A DNA stretch of 64,000 nucleotides from Pedobacter frigiditerrae (GCF_004331645.1 NZ_SJSK01000004.1:124001-188000), one strand, 5' to 3'. Counted from the first letter of the stretch, positions 43,918 to 53,242 are shown. Made by a program: numbers and translations. The notes: a model not told the origin generated them from the sequence alone.

Positions 43918-45636
43918 ATGAACAAACAATTAACGATCTTATTAGTATTACTCCTGTCTTTAACCAGCACTTATGGACAGAAAGTTTACGAGCCACAAAT
44001 CCTAATACTTGCACCAGACCTTACCAAATATGAGCCATCGTTTGAAAAGGAGATCGTAGATTATAATAAAGAAATTAAGAAAAAAATAAACCTCTCAGAA
44101 CGAGAAGCAACGCTTAATTCTCCTGACTTTAAAAAGCAACCTGAGAACATACAACTTATAAGCAAGAGTGAAATTGAGTTTTCTAAAGACATTGATTTTT
44201 TTAAGCAGGCAAGCATTATAGCTGAAAGTTTTTTGACCTATCGTTTCTATGAGAAATTTCCTAATCTATTAATAAAGCTAAAAGATGCTAAAAGCAATGG
44301 CACATTAGGCAATTTAAAAACCTATGCAGACGCTGAGAAACTTCAATATGTTTTAAATTTTGCGTCAATTGAACTTTATAAAGAGAACAAGATAAATTAT
44401 GCGAAAATTAAAATTCAGCTCTATGATAACATTTCAAATTCAATTATCCTCGAAAAAGCATACATCGGCGACTGGAACAACCCTGGCTTTGAATTTACTT
44501 GTAAAGACAAAACAATTAATTGCACTTTAAGTAATGCCTTATCACAAGCACTTGCAGAAGTTATTCATACCATAGCATCAAACAGCCCTACACTAAAAAG
44601 AGAAAGACAATTACAAGAAGAAAGATTTGAAGCTTTAATGAAAGATTATTTCAATCGATATTTCGATAAACAAGACTTAAAAGCCATCATTTCTTCATTA
44701 GATAGCAATGTTAATACTGAAATAGCATATCAGGCACTTTTTAATGCGGATAAAAGTAAATTTGTAGCCTTCTTTTTAGAGCAAGTTTCCACGCAAGACT
44801 TTAAAGCTTTAAAGGACAGTAAAAAGGATAAAAATGTAAAGATCATTTCAGATAAAGGGATAAAAGACAAGGGTTTTTTAGATGATATTCCAAAAACATA
44901 CGCATATATCGTTAAAGGCGTAAAGCACAAGGATAAGTGGTACCATGAGAAATCTAATGTCACTTATTTTAGTGCCAATAGCTCAAATGAGGGACAACAA
45001 GAATTCTTTAATAATCTACAACAATGGAACTTTTTTAAAGAAAACTCAACAGCATTTAATCCAGACTTTTGGGAAACTGAACTATTTGAAAAGGTGCCAG
45101 ATCTTAGAAAAGATCCCGACTGGGAAAAATACGGAACATCTATGTGGAAAACAGATGAAATTAACAACAGACCCTATATCGGTTTATATAAGATAGTTGC
45201 AAATAATTTCAAAAAGGAACTAGAAAAGGAAAATTCAATATTTGATAAGAGCAAAACAGCTTTATTTGCTCAGTTTTACCAGGATCTAAAGGCCAAAAAT
45301 CCACAAGCATATCAAAAGATATCAGAACATTCTTTAATCTATCCCACAAATAAATCAATTGTACTTAACCCAACTTTAATTACAAGTAAAGATGGGAAAA
45401 AGACTATCCATTATTTTGTTATACTAGCCAATCAAAATAATGTTTTTGAATGGACCTATTTTGAGCCAAAAAAGATAACGGATGATTTATATGGAAGTGA
45501 GGTTGTAGACCAGATCAGCGGACTTACGGATTGGAATTTTTCTGTAGACAATTTAAATGATATGGATTTCTGGAAGAAATACGTTTTACTGCAAGCAGAT
45601 GGCAAATACAAATACTTAAGTGAGGTTAGACAATAA
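43918..45636 (+). CDS. Large secreted protein of unknown function
   Basis: A 572-aa protein with a clear signal peptide (MNKQLTILLVLLLSLTSTYGQ) at the ATG at 43918; the longer ORF begins with non-secretory residues. The mature part is hydrophilic, rich in Lys, Asn and Phe, with no repeats, membrane segments or T9SS sorting domain I can see. It begins the run of + strand accessory genes and is followed 5 bp later by the GyrI-like gene. I recognise no family. Confidence 0.65.
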   Translation: MNKQLTILLVLLLSLTSTYGQKVYEPQILILAPDLTKYEPSFEKEIVDYNKEIKKKINLSEREATLNSPDFKKQPENIQLISKSEIEFSKDIDFFKQASIIAESFLTYRFYEKFPNLLIKLKDAKSNGTLGNLKTYADAEKLQYVLNFASIELYKENKINYAKIKIQLYDNISNSIILEKAYIGDWNNPGFEFTCKDKTINCTLSNALSQALAEVIHTIASNSPTLKRERQLQEERFEALMKDYFNRYFDKQDLKAIISSLDSNVNTEIAYQALFNADKSKFVAFFLEQVSTQDFKALKDSKKDKNVKIISDKGIKDKGFLDDIPKTYAYIVKGVKHKDKWYHEKSNVTYFSANSSNEGQQEFFNNLQQWNFFKENSTAFNPDFWETELFEKVPDLRKDPDWEKYGTSMWKTDEINNRPYIGLYKIVANNFKKELEKENSIFDKSKTALFAQFYQDLKAKNPQAYQKISEHSLIYPTNKSIVLNPTLITSKDGKKTIHYFVILANQNNVFEWTYFEPKKITDDLYGSEVVDQISGLTDWNFSVDNLNDMDFWKKYVLLQADGKYKYLSEVRQ

Positions 45637-45640
45637 GTAA

Positions 45641-46120
45641 ATGACACCAAGAATTGAAACATTAAACGAAAGGAAATTAGTTGGAATGCGCCTAACCATG
45701 AGTTTTGCAGACTATAAAATCGCTGAACTTTGGCGAAGCTTCTTGCCTAGGCGAAAAGAAATAACCAACAACTGCACAAATGATTTAATTTCATTGGTTG
45801 TTTACGAAGCAAATCATTTTACACATTTTAGTCCATCCAATCCATTTGAAAGGTGGGCTACTATTGAAGTGGCAGACTTTGAGCATATCCCAATAGGAAT
45901 GGAATCGTTTATTATACCAGGCGGACTTTATGCAGTTTTTGACTATAAAGGCCTAAATACTGACCCCTCCATCTTTCAATATATTCTGGGGACTTGGTTG
46001 CCAAATTCGGACTATATTTTAGACAATCGACCACATTTTGAAGTTTTAGGCGAGCAATACAAAAACAACGACCCCACATCAGAAGAAGAAATTTGGATAC
46101 CCATAAAAACGAAATTATAA
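45641..46120 (+). CDS. GyrI-like effector-binding domain protein
   Basis: A 159-aa single-domain protein of the GyrI/AraC effector-binding fold: LVGMRLTMSFADYKIAELWRSF, GGLYAVFDYKG and TWLPNSDYILDNRPHFEVLG. Such stand-alone domains bind small drug-like molecules. It lies 5 bp after the large secreted protein gene and 5 bp before the HD gene, forming a tight group. Confidence 0.75.
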   Translation: MTPRIETLNERKLVGMRLTMSFADYKIAELWRSFLPRRKEITNNCTNDLISLVVYEANHFTHFSPSNPFERWATIEVADFEHIPIGMESFIIPGGLYAVFDYKGLNTDPSIFQYILGTWLPNSDYILDNRPHFEVLGEQYKNNDPTSEEEIWIPIKTKL

Positions 46121-46124
46121 CATC

Positions 46125-46718
46125 ATGCAAACTGAGGATTTATTAAAACAGGTAGCTTTCATCAAAGAGATTGACAAGTTAAAATATATCCAACGAAAGA
46201 CTAAATTGTTCAATAGCGACAGGTATGAAAATGACGCTGAACATAGTTGGCATTTAGCCATGATGACCATTGTATTGGCTAATCATGCTGATAAGCCAAT
46301 AGATGTATTGAAGGTCTTGAAAATGGTTTTGATACACGATATTGTGGAAATTGATGCAGGTGATACTTTTATCTATGATGCTTCAAAAAATCACAGCAAT
46401 ATAGCAGAAGAATTGATTGCCGCTAAACGAATTTTCGGACTTCTACCCACCGCGCAAGCACAAGAATTTATTGCCATTTGGGAAGAATTTGAGGCAGGCA
46501 TTACAGCTGAGGCAAAATTTGCAAAAACAATGGATAGGTTTGAACCCTTATTGCAAAATACCTCAAACAAGGGTGGTACTTGGGCAGAATTTAATGTACC
46601 CTACCAGCAAGTTTATGATAAGAAAAAAGCAATTAAAGATGGCTCTGCAACCATTTGGAATTATGCAGAACAACTACTTACTGAAAGTGTGGAGAAGGGG
46701 ATTTTAAATAATAAATAA
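46125..46718 (+). CDS. HD-domain hydrolase, YfbR/HDDC2-like
   Basis: A 197-aa HD-superfamily protein: AEHSWHLAMM and LIHDIVEIDAGD carry the metal-binding His and Asp residues, with DRFEPLLQ later. This matches the family that includes nucleoside 5'-monophosphatase YfbR. Dephosphorylation of nucleotides is a fair guess. It is the last gene of the group starting at 43918. Confidence 0.82.
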   Translation: MQTEDLLKQVAFIKEIDKLKYIQRKTKLFNSDRYENDAEHSWHLAMMTIVLANHADKPIDVLKVLKMVLIHDIVEIDAGDTFIYDASKNHSNIAEELIAAKRIFGLLPTAQAQEFIAIWEEFEAGITAEAKFAKTMDRFEPLLQNTSNKGGTWAEFNVPYQQVYDKKKAIKDGSATIWNYAEQLLTESVEKGILNNK

Positions 46719-46723
46719 CTCCC

Positions 46724-46767
46724 GTCATCCGATGAATATGGGTAAAATTCAGGTTTCATCGGATGAC
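46724..46767. repeat. GTCATCCGATGAA hairpin, copy 1
   Basis: Perfect 13-bp arms GTCATCCGATGAA and TTCATCGGATGAC around an 18-base loop. It follows the HD gene stop by 5 bp and could end its transcript. Confidence 0.65.
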
Positions 46768-46789
46768 TAACAAGTAGCAATAGTATAGT

Positions 46790-46856
46790 GTCAACCGATG
46801 AGATTTACAGGGCGCATTATCCCAAAGGGACTCCTTGGGAGTACTCATCGGATGAC
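46790..46856. repeat. GTCANCCGATGAG hairpin, copy 2
   Basis: Arms GTCAACCGATGAG and CTCATCGGATGAC (one mismatch) enclose an inner stem TCCCAAAGG/CCTTGGGA. It is the same element as the previous one, in tandem. Confidence 0.6.
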
Positions 46857-46866
46857 AAGTGAGTGC

Positions 46867-46900
46867 GTCATGCTCAGCTTGACTGGGCATCTTAATGCAT
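46867..46900. repeat. GTCATGCTCAGCTT...GGGCATCTTAAT repeat
   Basis: An imperfect palindrome of the common Bacteroidota type GTCATGCTGA...TCAGCATC. It lies directly after the tandem hairpins in the 348-bp gap 46719-47066. Confidence 0.5.
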
Positions 46901-46917
46901 TTTCACTTTTCAATCGT

Positions 46918-46982
46918 TCGGTGTCTCACCAACCGAAACACCATACTAATTAAGCGAGTGGAGGCACCAGCCGATAGGCAAA
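46918..46982. repeat. Two arms of the CACCAGCCGATAG element
   Basis: An inverted copy (TCGGTGTCTCACCAACCGA) is followed by a direct copy ending CACCAGCCGATAGGCAAA. Complete relatives are at 47874 and 53113. The rest of the gap before 47067 has no gene. Confidence 0.5.
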
Positions 46983-47066
46983 CTAAAGATCCTAATTATT
47001 CGTTTGAGGGCATTAATAAACTTGTGTATATTTAGGAGTTAGCAGTAATTCAAAAACATCACAATC

Positions 47067-47819
47067 ATGATTCATCATATTTTAAACGGAGATGCTCTTG
47101 CCTACAGTTTTCATAATTCAAAAATTACTGGAGATATCATCGTTTTCAGAGAAGCACTTATTGATGGAAACTTATCAGGCGATAATTTAAATGACTTTTG
47201 GCATTCAAGGGCTAAATACATTGGAATACCAGCAGCAGCATATCACAACAATGTTGTAAAGGAATTTGAGAAAATAATGAATGCTCCTGACAATTCCGAA
47301 TTCAACCTTTGGTTTGAGTATGATTTGTTCTGTCAGGTTAACATGTGGTTCGTGATTTCAATTATCAATCGTTTATCAATAAAGAAGAAAGTTTCTATTG
47401 TTTATACTTCCCATTTAGACAAAACAAATAAACAGTTTTGGAATGGTTATGGGCAAGCAAATTCAACTGAACTTGTCATTTGTTTTGCTAACAGAACGCT
47501 TTTAGATAATACTGACTTACAATTAGGGCAAGACTTATGGACTGCTTATCAAAGCAACAATCTTGACGAATTAATTCGCCTTGCAAAAAATCAATCTTCT
47601 GCTTTCCCGTATTTGCAAGAAGTAGTTGAAGCTCATGTTGACCGTTTTCCAAAAAATGGGGCAAAAGGAAGACCTGAAAAAGTTATTGATGACATTATAC
47701 AAAATGGTGTTACCGACTTTAATGATGTGTTTAGAGAGTTTTGGAATAGGGAAAGTATTTATGGTTTTGGTGACACTCAACTAAAACACCTTTATGATAA
47801 AGTAATGCACAATCGCTAA
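47067..47819 (+). CDS. DUF1835 domain-containing protein
   Basis: A 250-aa protein. The N-terminus MIHHILNGDALAYSF and ITGDIIVFREALIDG are the DUF1835 pattern, and the middle (FEYDLFCQVNMWFVI) also fits. The C-terminal ~80 residues are helical. The function is unknown. It lies between repeat-rich gaps, the first clear member of the cassette-like island, with no recognisable partner. Confidence 0.8.
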   Translation: MIHHILNGDALAYSFHNSKITGDIIVFREALIDGNLSGDNLNDFWHSRAKYIGIPAAAYHNNVVKEFEKIMNAPDNSEFNLWFEYDLFCQVNMWFVISIINRLSIKKKVSIVYTSHLDKTNKQFWNGYGQANSTELVICFANRTLLDNTDLQLGQDLWTAYQSNNLDELIRLAKNQSSAFPYLQEVVEAHVDRFPKNGAKGRPEKVIDDIIQNGVTDFNDVFREFWNRESIYGFGDTQLKHLYDKVMHNR

Positions 47820-47873
47820 ATTGCTTTGGCGTAAAGGCGATTGACGAGATAGGAATAACATTCTTTGCAAATT

Positions 47874-47897
47874 TCGGCTGGTGGAGACACCAGCCGA
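47874..47897. repeat. Perfect hairpin with GAGA loop
   Basis: TCGGCTGGTG (47874-47883), loop GAGA, CACCAGCCGA (47888-47897): a perfect 10-bp stem with a GNRA-type tetraloop, followed by TAGACAAC. It is the best copy of the CACCAGCCGATAG family and lies between the DUF1835 gene and the next gene. Confidence 0.65.
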
Positions 47898-47933
47898 TAG
47901 ACAACAAAAACTGAAAAGCAGAAATTAAAACCC

Positions 47934-48578
47934 GTGATATTTATTATAATTTTTTTAGTTGCCATTGTTATTGGAACCACAATTGGCGTTTATTATATAA
48001 CTAAATGGTTTGGCTATCCTAAGGCAGCAAAGTATGTAACCATGATCTTTGTTTCATGTCTTTTGTATTTGGTAGATATGGCGGTTTTTGAAGACAGGCT
48101 TTTTTCAAAAGGTGATGCAAAGGCACTTGTTGGCGATACAAAAAAAGTATTTAAAAAACGTACGGGTTTATCAATAAGTGACTCTATTAGCAACATTGAT
48201 GTGAATGACAACTACGAACTACTGGAGGGAGAATTTAGTATTGTCTTCAAGACAACAGAATCTCAAATTAAGTCATGGCTAAATGGCAAGCCACCTTGGA
48301 ATAATATAAAATGGCATAAGGGTCAAATTCCTCATAAATTAGGGGCTTCAGTTAAATTTAATTTCGCAGACGGAGTTGGTTTGGGGATTTATGATAATGG
48401 CGAAAGTATCTATTTAGGTGATAAGGATTTGGTAAAATTACTTAATGACACTACAAATTACTATAGTTACGTGGAAGATTGTTGTTCTGATGAAAAAGGC
48501 TTAAGATTTCACGATGGAAGACTTTTGATACTTCAACCGCGAACCAGAATGATATATTATTCAGTTTGGGATTTTTAG
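47934..48578 (+). CDS. Membrane-anchored protein of unknown function
   Basis: A 214-aa protein with two N-terminal hydrophobic helices (~1-22 and ~32-50), then a soluble domain with two cysteines (DCCSDEK). The start is a GTG; the ORF has no earlier option after the hairpin. I recognise no family. It is one of several orphan genes in the island. Confidence 0.6.
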   Translation: MIFIIIFLVAIVIGTTIGVYYITKWFGYPKAAKYVTMIFVSCLLYLVDMAVFEDRLFSKGDAKALVGDTKKVFKKRTGLSISDSISNIDVNDNYELLEGEFSIVFKTTESQIKSWLNGKPPWNNIKWHKGQIPHKLGASVKFNFADGVGLGIYDNGESIYLGDKDLVKLLNDTTNYYSYVEDCCSDEKGLRFHDGRLLILQPRTRMIYYSVWDF

Positions 48579-48659
48579 GGAACAACAGCTGCTAACATAG
48601 GTTTTACAAATTTTTGGGTAATAGTTGCTATGCGAGTTCAGTAATTATTTATTAAGTTA

Positions 48660-49430
48660 GTGCTTGCGATAATTGAAGTAAGTAAATTCAAAAATTTGCA
48701 AAGCCACAAAACCTTAGTGGCAACTCTAAAAGACAAGACAACATTGAAACTATTCAACTTCATAAAGCGACAACCCAAAACGGATTTCTCACCTGAGCAG
48801 ACGATAAGACGTTTGGTTGACTATATGCCCGACTTTTATAAGACACACAGTCAGTTTATTAATTGTGTTGAATTTTTAGACAACAGAGAATGGGAGCTTG
48901 CACTCGACAGTTTAATCGAACTTGCGAACGAAACAGAGCATTACTTTTCAGAAGACTTTTGGCTTGGACTTGCAGACGCTGCTGATAAAATGGATTTAAC
49001 AGATGAAGCAAAGTATTGTCGAAAGCAAATCAATCGAAACGAACGAGACATAAAATTAAAGACACCATTTGGCTGGACAACTATAAAATTTGACGACACA
49101 CATTTTCAACACCATATCTCGGAGAAACTTAAAGAAGAATGGGCAATTGAAAGACGTGAAAAAGGTAAAGTCCAAGAATTAATAGCGAAAGAAGGAGTGC
49201 ATCTAAAATCACACGGACGAAGCGGTTTTTTATACATTACAGACAATGGTAGAATTGCCGAAGTTGAGTTTGAATTAGGAATGAATGGGCTTATTATGTA
49301 TTTCAACAGTTTGACAAATTGGTCATTACCGACAAAGCAAACACTAACCGCTAACGAGAAACAGAAAATAAAAATTGATATTAATAACTGGGCGACAAAA
49401 ACAAAAAATGCAATCGAATTTGACGACTGA
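48660..49430 (+). CDS. Protein of unknown function, possibly shortened at the N-terminus
   Basis: A 256-aa soluble protein from a GTG at 48660; an in-frame stop lies a few codons upstream, and the next ATG is 55 residues in. The N-terminal part is helical and the C-terminal part (HLKSHGRSGFLYITDNGRIAEVEFELGMNG) is beta-rich. I recognise no family. It is 14 bp upstream of the next gene and probably cotranscribed with it. Confidence 0.55.
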   Translation: MLAIIEVSKFKNLQSHKTLVATLKDKTTLKLFNFIKRQPKTDFSPEQTIRRLVDYMPDFYKTHSQFINCVEFLDNREWELALDSLIELANETEHYFSEDFWLGLADAADKMDLTDEAKYCRKQINRNERDIKLKTPFGWTTIKFDDTHFQHHISEKLKEEWAIERREKGKVQELIAKEGVHLKSHGRSGFLYITDNGRIAEVEFELGMNGLIMYFNSLTNWSLPTKQTLTANEKQKIKIDINNWATKTKNAIEFDD

Positions 49431-49444
49431 AAGAAGAGCAGATA

Positions 49445-50029
49445 ATGAAAAAACTTTTAACACTAATAATTCTATTTGTAGGACTAAATCAATCATACGG
49501 ACAAACCCTAACTTATGATGACTTTAAAAGTTTAATTCCTTATCTAAAGACAGAAGACTGGAAATCTGCATTTAAAGAATCAAGCAAACTATTAACAGCA
49601 GAAAAAGACACCTCTGATTTTCATGCTATTATACTATACATTAATATTTTTTCTGCTGCTGGTATGGTTACAGAAAACCAAATGTCTTACAAGGAGCTTG
49701 AACAAAATGTAATGAAATTTCAAGGACAAAAGATCATCATGCCTGCTCATCCCGTGACAACAAAAGACGGTGCTTTAAGCCAACTAAAATTTGAAGTAAC
49801 AGATTCAACAAATACAGCTTTTACTTCTGCGGCAAACTCCACAGGTACAAACATTCTTTGTTTTGAAAAATTTATATTCAAAGACAAAGTTAACCTTGAC
49901 GATTTTACTGAGAAATCAATTGTTCGCTGTGGTGGAACACTTGAAAAAATAGAAACCAATCCTAATAAATCATTAATTTGGATTTTACGATTGACAGTTA
50001 AAGACGCTTTTGCGAGAAAGGCAAATTAA
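49445..50029 (+). CDS. Small secreted protein of unknown function
   Basis: A 194-aa protein with a signal peptide ending NQSYGQ. The mature part has no recognised domain. It follows the previous gene by 14 bp. Its stop codon overlaps the TAAC that begins a short TAAC-to-GTTA separator, the pattern seen after several genes of the island. Confidence 0.6.
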   Translation: MKKLLTLIILFVGLNQSYGQTLTYDDFKSLIPYLKTEDWKSAFKESSKLLTAEKDTSDFHAIILYINIFSAAGMVTENQMSYKELEQNVMKFQGQKIIMPAHPVTTKDGALSQLKFEVTDSTNTAFTSAANSTGTNILCFEKFIFKDKVNLDDFTEKSIVRCGGTLEKIETNPNKSLIWILRLTVKDAFARKAN

Positions 50030-50060
50030 CACCGCCATCCGACAAGTCGCGGAGCGTTAC
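50026..50060. repeat. Compact TAAC...GTTA separator
   Basis: TTAAC overlaps the stop of the previous gene and GCGTTAC follows 26 bp later, with ACCGCCATCC and CGCGGAGCG between. It is a short version of the boundary pattern at 50961-51067. Weak on its own. Confidence 0.3.
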
Positions 50061-50197
50061 TTGCAATTTTGGCACTTATTTTTTTTGGTATAAACGGTTC
50101 TAGTTTTTCATGCAACCGTCGACACCTTTACGGTCCCAAAGTTAAATTTGGCGAGCTGTTAAAGTTGTGTAGATTACTTAATGCTTTTACAAAAACT

Positions 50198-50953
50198 ATG
50201 AATTGGATTAAAAAAACATTTGGAAGCCCTTTTAAAATCTATCTCTTCGGAATTATACTATTCTTAGGATTTTGTGTTATAGGAATTCCGATTCTAAGCA
50301 TAGGACATTCTGGAGGAGAACAAGTTCCCATGACTCTTATTGCCTATGCTTTAAATTACTTTATATATGGGCTTTTTTTTATTAGTATTTTAACCTCTAT
50401 CCTATTTTGGATTTGGTTTAAAAAATATTGGTATATTAATTTGATAATATTTATTTTAACTGGGGTTTTAATAGTTCCAAGTTTAGTCTCCGAAATTTAT
50501 GACGACAGACAACCTGATTTGACAGTAAAATATCTAAGGCCCGTATCTAAAGCTGTATTCTTGAAAGATAGCCTAAATGCTGAATTAGCCATTGACTGTT
50601 TAATAGTCTTTAACAATAGACTTTATGGTGGGACAGATGTTAATGATGGAGTACTTGACACTATAATTTATTCTCCATCTGGAAATCAAATCTTCATCAT
50701 TTATGCTAATAAATTTGAATCGAATGATTTGGGGAATGATTTAGATCCAGCATATTTTTCAGCTAACAAGCGGGGCAAGGATAATGAATGGGAATTAGAA
50801 CCTGGGCTTAACAAAGTCCAATTAAGCGGCAGCTACCAAACCATAAAGGAGCTAAAAGAAGCTGTTAGAAAATTCTATTTCAATGAATATAAATTTAAAC
50901 CAAGTGACAGTTTGGAAGAAAACTATTTTTGGAAAACAAAAAAAGATCGTTAA
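50198..50953 (+). CDS. Membrane protein of unknown function
   Basis: A 251-aa protein from the ATG at 50198; the longer ORF would begin in the separator with unlike residues. Three hydrophobic segments (~14-36, ~48-75, ~85-103) are followed by a soluble C-terminal domain of ~145 residues. I recognise no family. It is followed after 7 bp by the best attC-like element. Confidence 0.6.
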   Translation: MNWIKKTFGSPFKIYLFGIILFLGFCVIGIPILSIGHSGGEQVPMTLIAYALNYFIYGLFFISILTSILFWIWFKKYWYINLIIFILTGVLIVPSLVSEIYDDRQPDLTVKYLRPVSKAVFLKDSLNAELAIDCLIVFNNRLYGGTDVNDGVLDTIIYSPSGNQIFIIYANKFESNDLGNDLDPAYFSANKRGKDNEWELEPGLNKVQLSGSYQTIKELKEAVRKFYFNEYKFKPSDSLEENYFWKTKKDR

Positions 50954-50960
50954 TAATTGC

Positions 50961-51067
50961 ACCTAACAACGGTTAGCAAAAGTGGCGGAGAATCTCTCTA
51001 CAACCCTTAATCTTTTAGTAACTTTATCTAAACCGCCACCATTGCCAAGCCGCAAAAAACGTTATAC
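50961..51067. repeat. attC-like imperfect hairpin element
   Basis: A 107-bp element that begins ACCTAAC (7-mer RYYYAAC) and ends GTTATAC (close to GTTRRRY). Inside, CGGTTAGCAAAAGTGGCGG (50970-50988) pairs imperfectly with CCGCCACCATTGCCAAGCCG (51033-51052), leaving bulged bases. This is the architecture of integron recombination sites. No integrase is present in the window. Confidence 0.45.
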
Positions 51068-51091
51068 GAAATATTAAAAACTCTGCTAATA

Positions 51092-51544
51092 ATGAAACTC
51101 TTCATTTTTTTCATCTCAATACTAATCATTAGTTGTTCTCGAGAAGACACAAGAAGTGTAATAGCGATTAAGCCTGAATGGAAAGAGTTCAATTCCAAAG
51201 ATTCAATTCCAAAACAGCTGAACGCTGTTTTATTTGCATTAAACGGTGAAACAAAAATTGCAAATCCAAATGAAGATTATAATGCAACTGATGTTGTTGA
51301 GATTGAATTACTCGATCGAAAATTGCGGTTATTGTCAAAAAAAGACAGTAATTGGAGAATGATTTATGAGGAAGGTGGTATTGCGAACTATGATGTCTAC
51401 ATAGAATGTGAGATTCGTAATGATTCTCTCTTCAACGTAAAAATCGGATATCCATCTCAACTTATAGAAACTAATGATAATCTTACAGCATTTTTAAAAC
51501 AAGGAAAAATGCAATTGCATAAAATGAAAGTTAGTTATAAGTAA
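51092..51544 (+). CDS. Small lipoprotein of unknown function
   Basis: A 150-aa protein with lipobox LIISC (cysteine 15). The mature part is beta-rich, with no family I know. It lies 25 bp after the attC-like element. A second boundary-like sequence (CGTACAACAACAGGTTTAG) follows its stop. Confidence 0.6.
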   Translation: MKLFIFFISILIISCSREDTRSVIAIKPEWKEFNSKDSIPKQLNAVLFALNGETKIANPNEDYNATDVVEIELLDRKLRLLSKKDSNWRMIYEEGGIANYDVYIECEIRNDSLFNVKIGYPSQLIETNDNLTAFLKQGKMQLHKMKVSYK

Positions 51545-51731
51545 ATAATTCGTACAACAACAGGTTTAGAAAATTGCTAGCAAAGTCCGCTCACTCCTTT
51601 CATCACTTTTTATTAAATTTAGTGCTGTATTACAGAGGCACTATATATAATTTCGTGATTTCCTAAATCTGAAAAACGGTAACAGTCACTTCAAACTAAA
51701 TGCTACACACAACACCTCAATTGATCCACAA

Positions 51732-52379
51732 ATGGAAAGTTTAACAATAAAGCAAATGGTTAAGAAACATTCGGTTTTGATATGCTTGGTCATTTCCGTG
51801 ATTTTGATCGTTATAGCAGCCTCAGTTTATCCCGGTGGCTCATTGCTCGACAAAAATTCTATAGGTTTTGACTGGTCAAAAAATTTCATAAGTAATTTGT
51901 TTGCAGCAAAAGCGATAAATGGTTCAGTAAACCCTGGCCGGATTTGGGCAGTTATTGGAATGGCATTTCAATCGGTTGGTTATGGTATCTTTTTTATCAA
52001 CATGTCAAAAAAAATACCTTTAAGACTATGGGCTAATATTTTAAAATTTATAGGCGCTGCCAACATCTTACTTATTTTCCTAATTGCAACACCGTTGCAT
52101 GACCTGGGAACAATATCAATCATTTTAACATTGTTTGGTCTATTTACCATTACTATATTTATCCTAAAGTCAAAACTTCATTTACTTAAATTCTGCTGTA
52201 TCATTTGCTTACTCACTTTTTACTGTTTCTTTTCTCTATTCGGTTTTGGTTATATGGATTGGGCAATCATCATGCAGAAGGTATATAATGCAAGCTCGAT
52301 ACTATTAGTTTTAGGATTAGAGTATTTCACTAAACATGAAGACTTTAGCCAGATTAAATCGGAAAAACAAAAAACATAA
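51732..52379 (+). CDS. Multi-pass membrane protein, DUF998-like
   Basis: A 215-aa integral membrane protein with about six hydrophobic helices. The loop YPGGSLLDKNSIGFDWSKNF after helix 1 and the overall size fit the DUF998 family. Function unknown. Its stop overlaps the ACATAAC that begins the next separator. Confidence 0.6.
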   Translation: MESLTIKQMVKKHSVLICLVISVILIVIAASVYPGGSLLDKNSIGFDWSKNFISNLFAAKAINGSVNPGRIWAVIGMAFQSVGYGIFFINMSKKIPLRLWANILKFIGAANILLIFLIATPLHDLGTISIILTLFGLFTITIFILKSKLHLLKFCCIICLLTFYCFFSLFGFGYMDWAIIMQKVYNASSILLVLGLEYFTKHEDFSQIKSEKQKT

Positions 52380-52459
52380 CTCGAGTTTACCAAAAAGCAA
52401 CGGTACGTTACAACGCAGACACATTTGTGGTAAAAATAGGCCATCGCAAAACGTTAACG
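52374..52459. repeat. Separator element, ACATAACTCG...CGTTAACG
   Basis: An 86-bp stretch from ACATAAC (over the stop codon) to GTTAACG. Inside, GTTTACCAAAAA can pair with TTTGTGGTAAA. It shares the 15-bp AAAAAACATAACTCG with the element at 54227. Confidence 0.4.
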
Positions 52460-52469
52460 GTAATTTAAA

Positions 52470-53078
52470 ATGACTGACAACACGATTAAAAAAAGGACAA
52501 TTATTACAACATTCATTTGTGTCGTTTATCTCCTGCTCACATTTTTTTTCTATCATATTGACAAGCATTTAACTGGAGCTGTTTTCATTATCTTGACGCT
52601 GCTCATCCCTACATTTTTTATTGCTATAGTAGTTTACGCTATCAGCGGAATAAATAAAATCTTTCGAAACAGAAAAAAATTAACTTTAATGCAGTGTTTG
52701 CCCGCAATTATTACTTTAACCACCTTGACTTATGCAATTTTCAGTCCATACCGACTTGACTCTGAAAGATTAGAAAGCGAAGTAGAAATTAGGGCTTGTT
52801 ACGAAGGAACGCAAAACCAAGCTTACATCAAATTCCGAAAAGACAAATCATTCGAATTAAATTGGACTGGCATTTTTGGTTATGATGAATGGTGGACCGG
52901 GCAATGGAGCAAAAAGGGTGACTCCTTATTGTTAAAATATGATGGTAAAAGAGCCAAGCAACTTGGCGACACAATTTTAATTGCCAACGGATACTTAAAT
53001 CCAATAGGGCATTCGGTTGACAAGGCAAAATTTCCACGACCAATGTTTTATCTTGGATATTGCAGAAATGAAAATTAA
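52470..53078 (+). CDS. Membrane protein of unknown function
   Basis: A 202-aa protein with three hydrophobic segments in the first ~95 residues and a soluble C-terminal domain with a WTGQWSKKGDSLLL core. I recognise no family. It lies directly after a separator and is followed by a CCGATAG hairpin. Confidence 0.55.
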   Translation: MTDNTIKKRTIITTFICVVYLLLTFFFYHIDKHLTGAVFIILTLLIPTFFIAIVVYAISGINKIFRNRKKLTLMQCLPAIITLTTLTYAIFSPYRLDSERLESEVEIRACYEGTQNQAYIKFRKDKSFELNWTGIFGYDEWWTGQWSKKGDSLLLKYDGKRAKQLGDTILIANGYLNPIGHSVDKAKFPRPMFYLGYCRNEN

Positions 53079-53112
53079 AATGGTAAACAGACGATAAAGA
53101 AAAACTATTTTT

Positions 53113-53141
53113 CTATCGGTCAATGAGACGCCAGCCGATAG
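53113..53141. repeat. CTATCGG...CCGATAG hairpin of the CACCAGCCGATAG family
   Basis: CTATCGG (53113-53119) and CCGATAG (53135-53141) are perfect arms, with AATGAGACGCCAG between. It ends CCAGCCGATAGGCAAA like the copy at 46967. Confidence 0.55.
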
Positions 53142-53205
53142 GCAAAAGAAAAAATTGACACAGAAATAAAAAAAAGACAACAATACACCTAACAGTTATA
53201 GAAAT

Positions 53206-53242
53206 ACAACTAAAAGTAGCGCATAAACAACTAATGGTAGCG
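53206..53242. promoter_or_regulatory. Tandem direct repeat upstream of the HTH-pentapeptide gene
   Basis: ACAACTAAAAGTAGCG (53206-53221) and ACAACTAATGGTAGCG (53227-53242) are spaced exactly 21 bp, two helical turns, and end 32 bp before the -7 box at 53274. The likely binder is the HTH protein encoded next. Confidence 0.5.
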
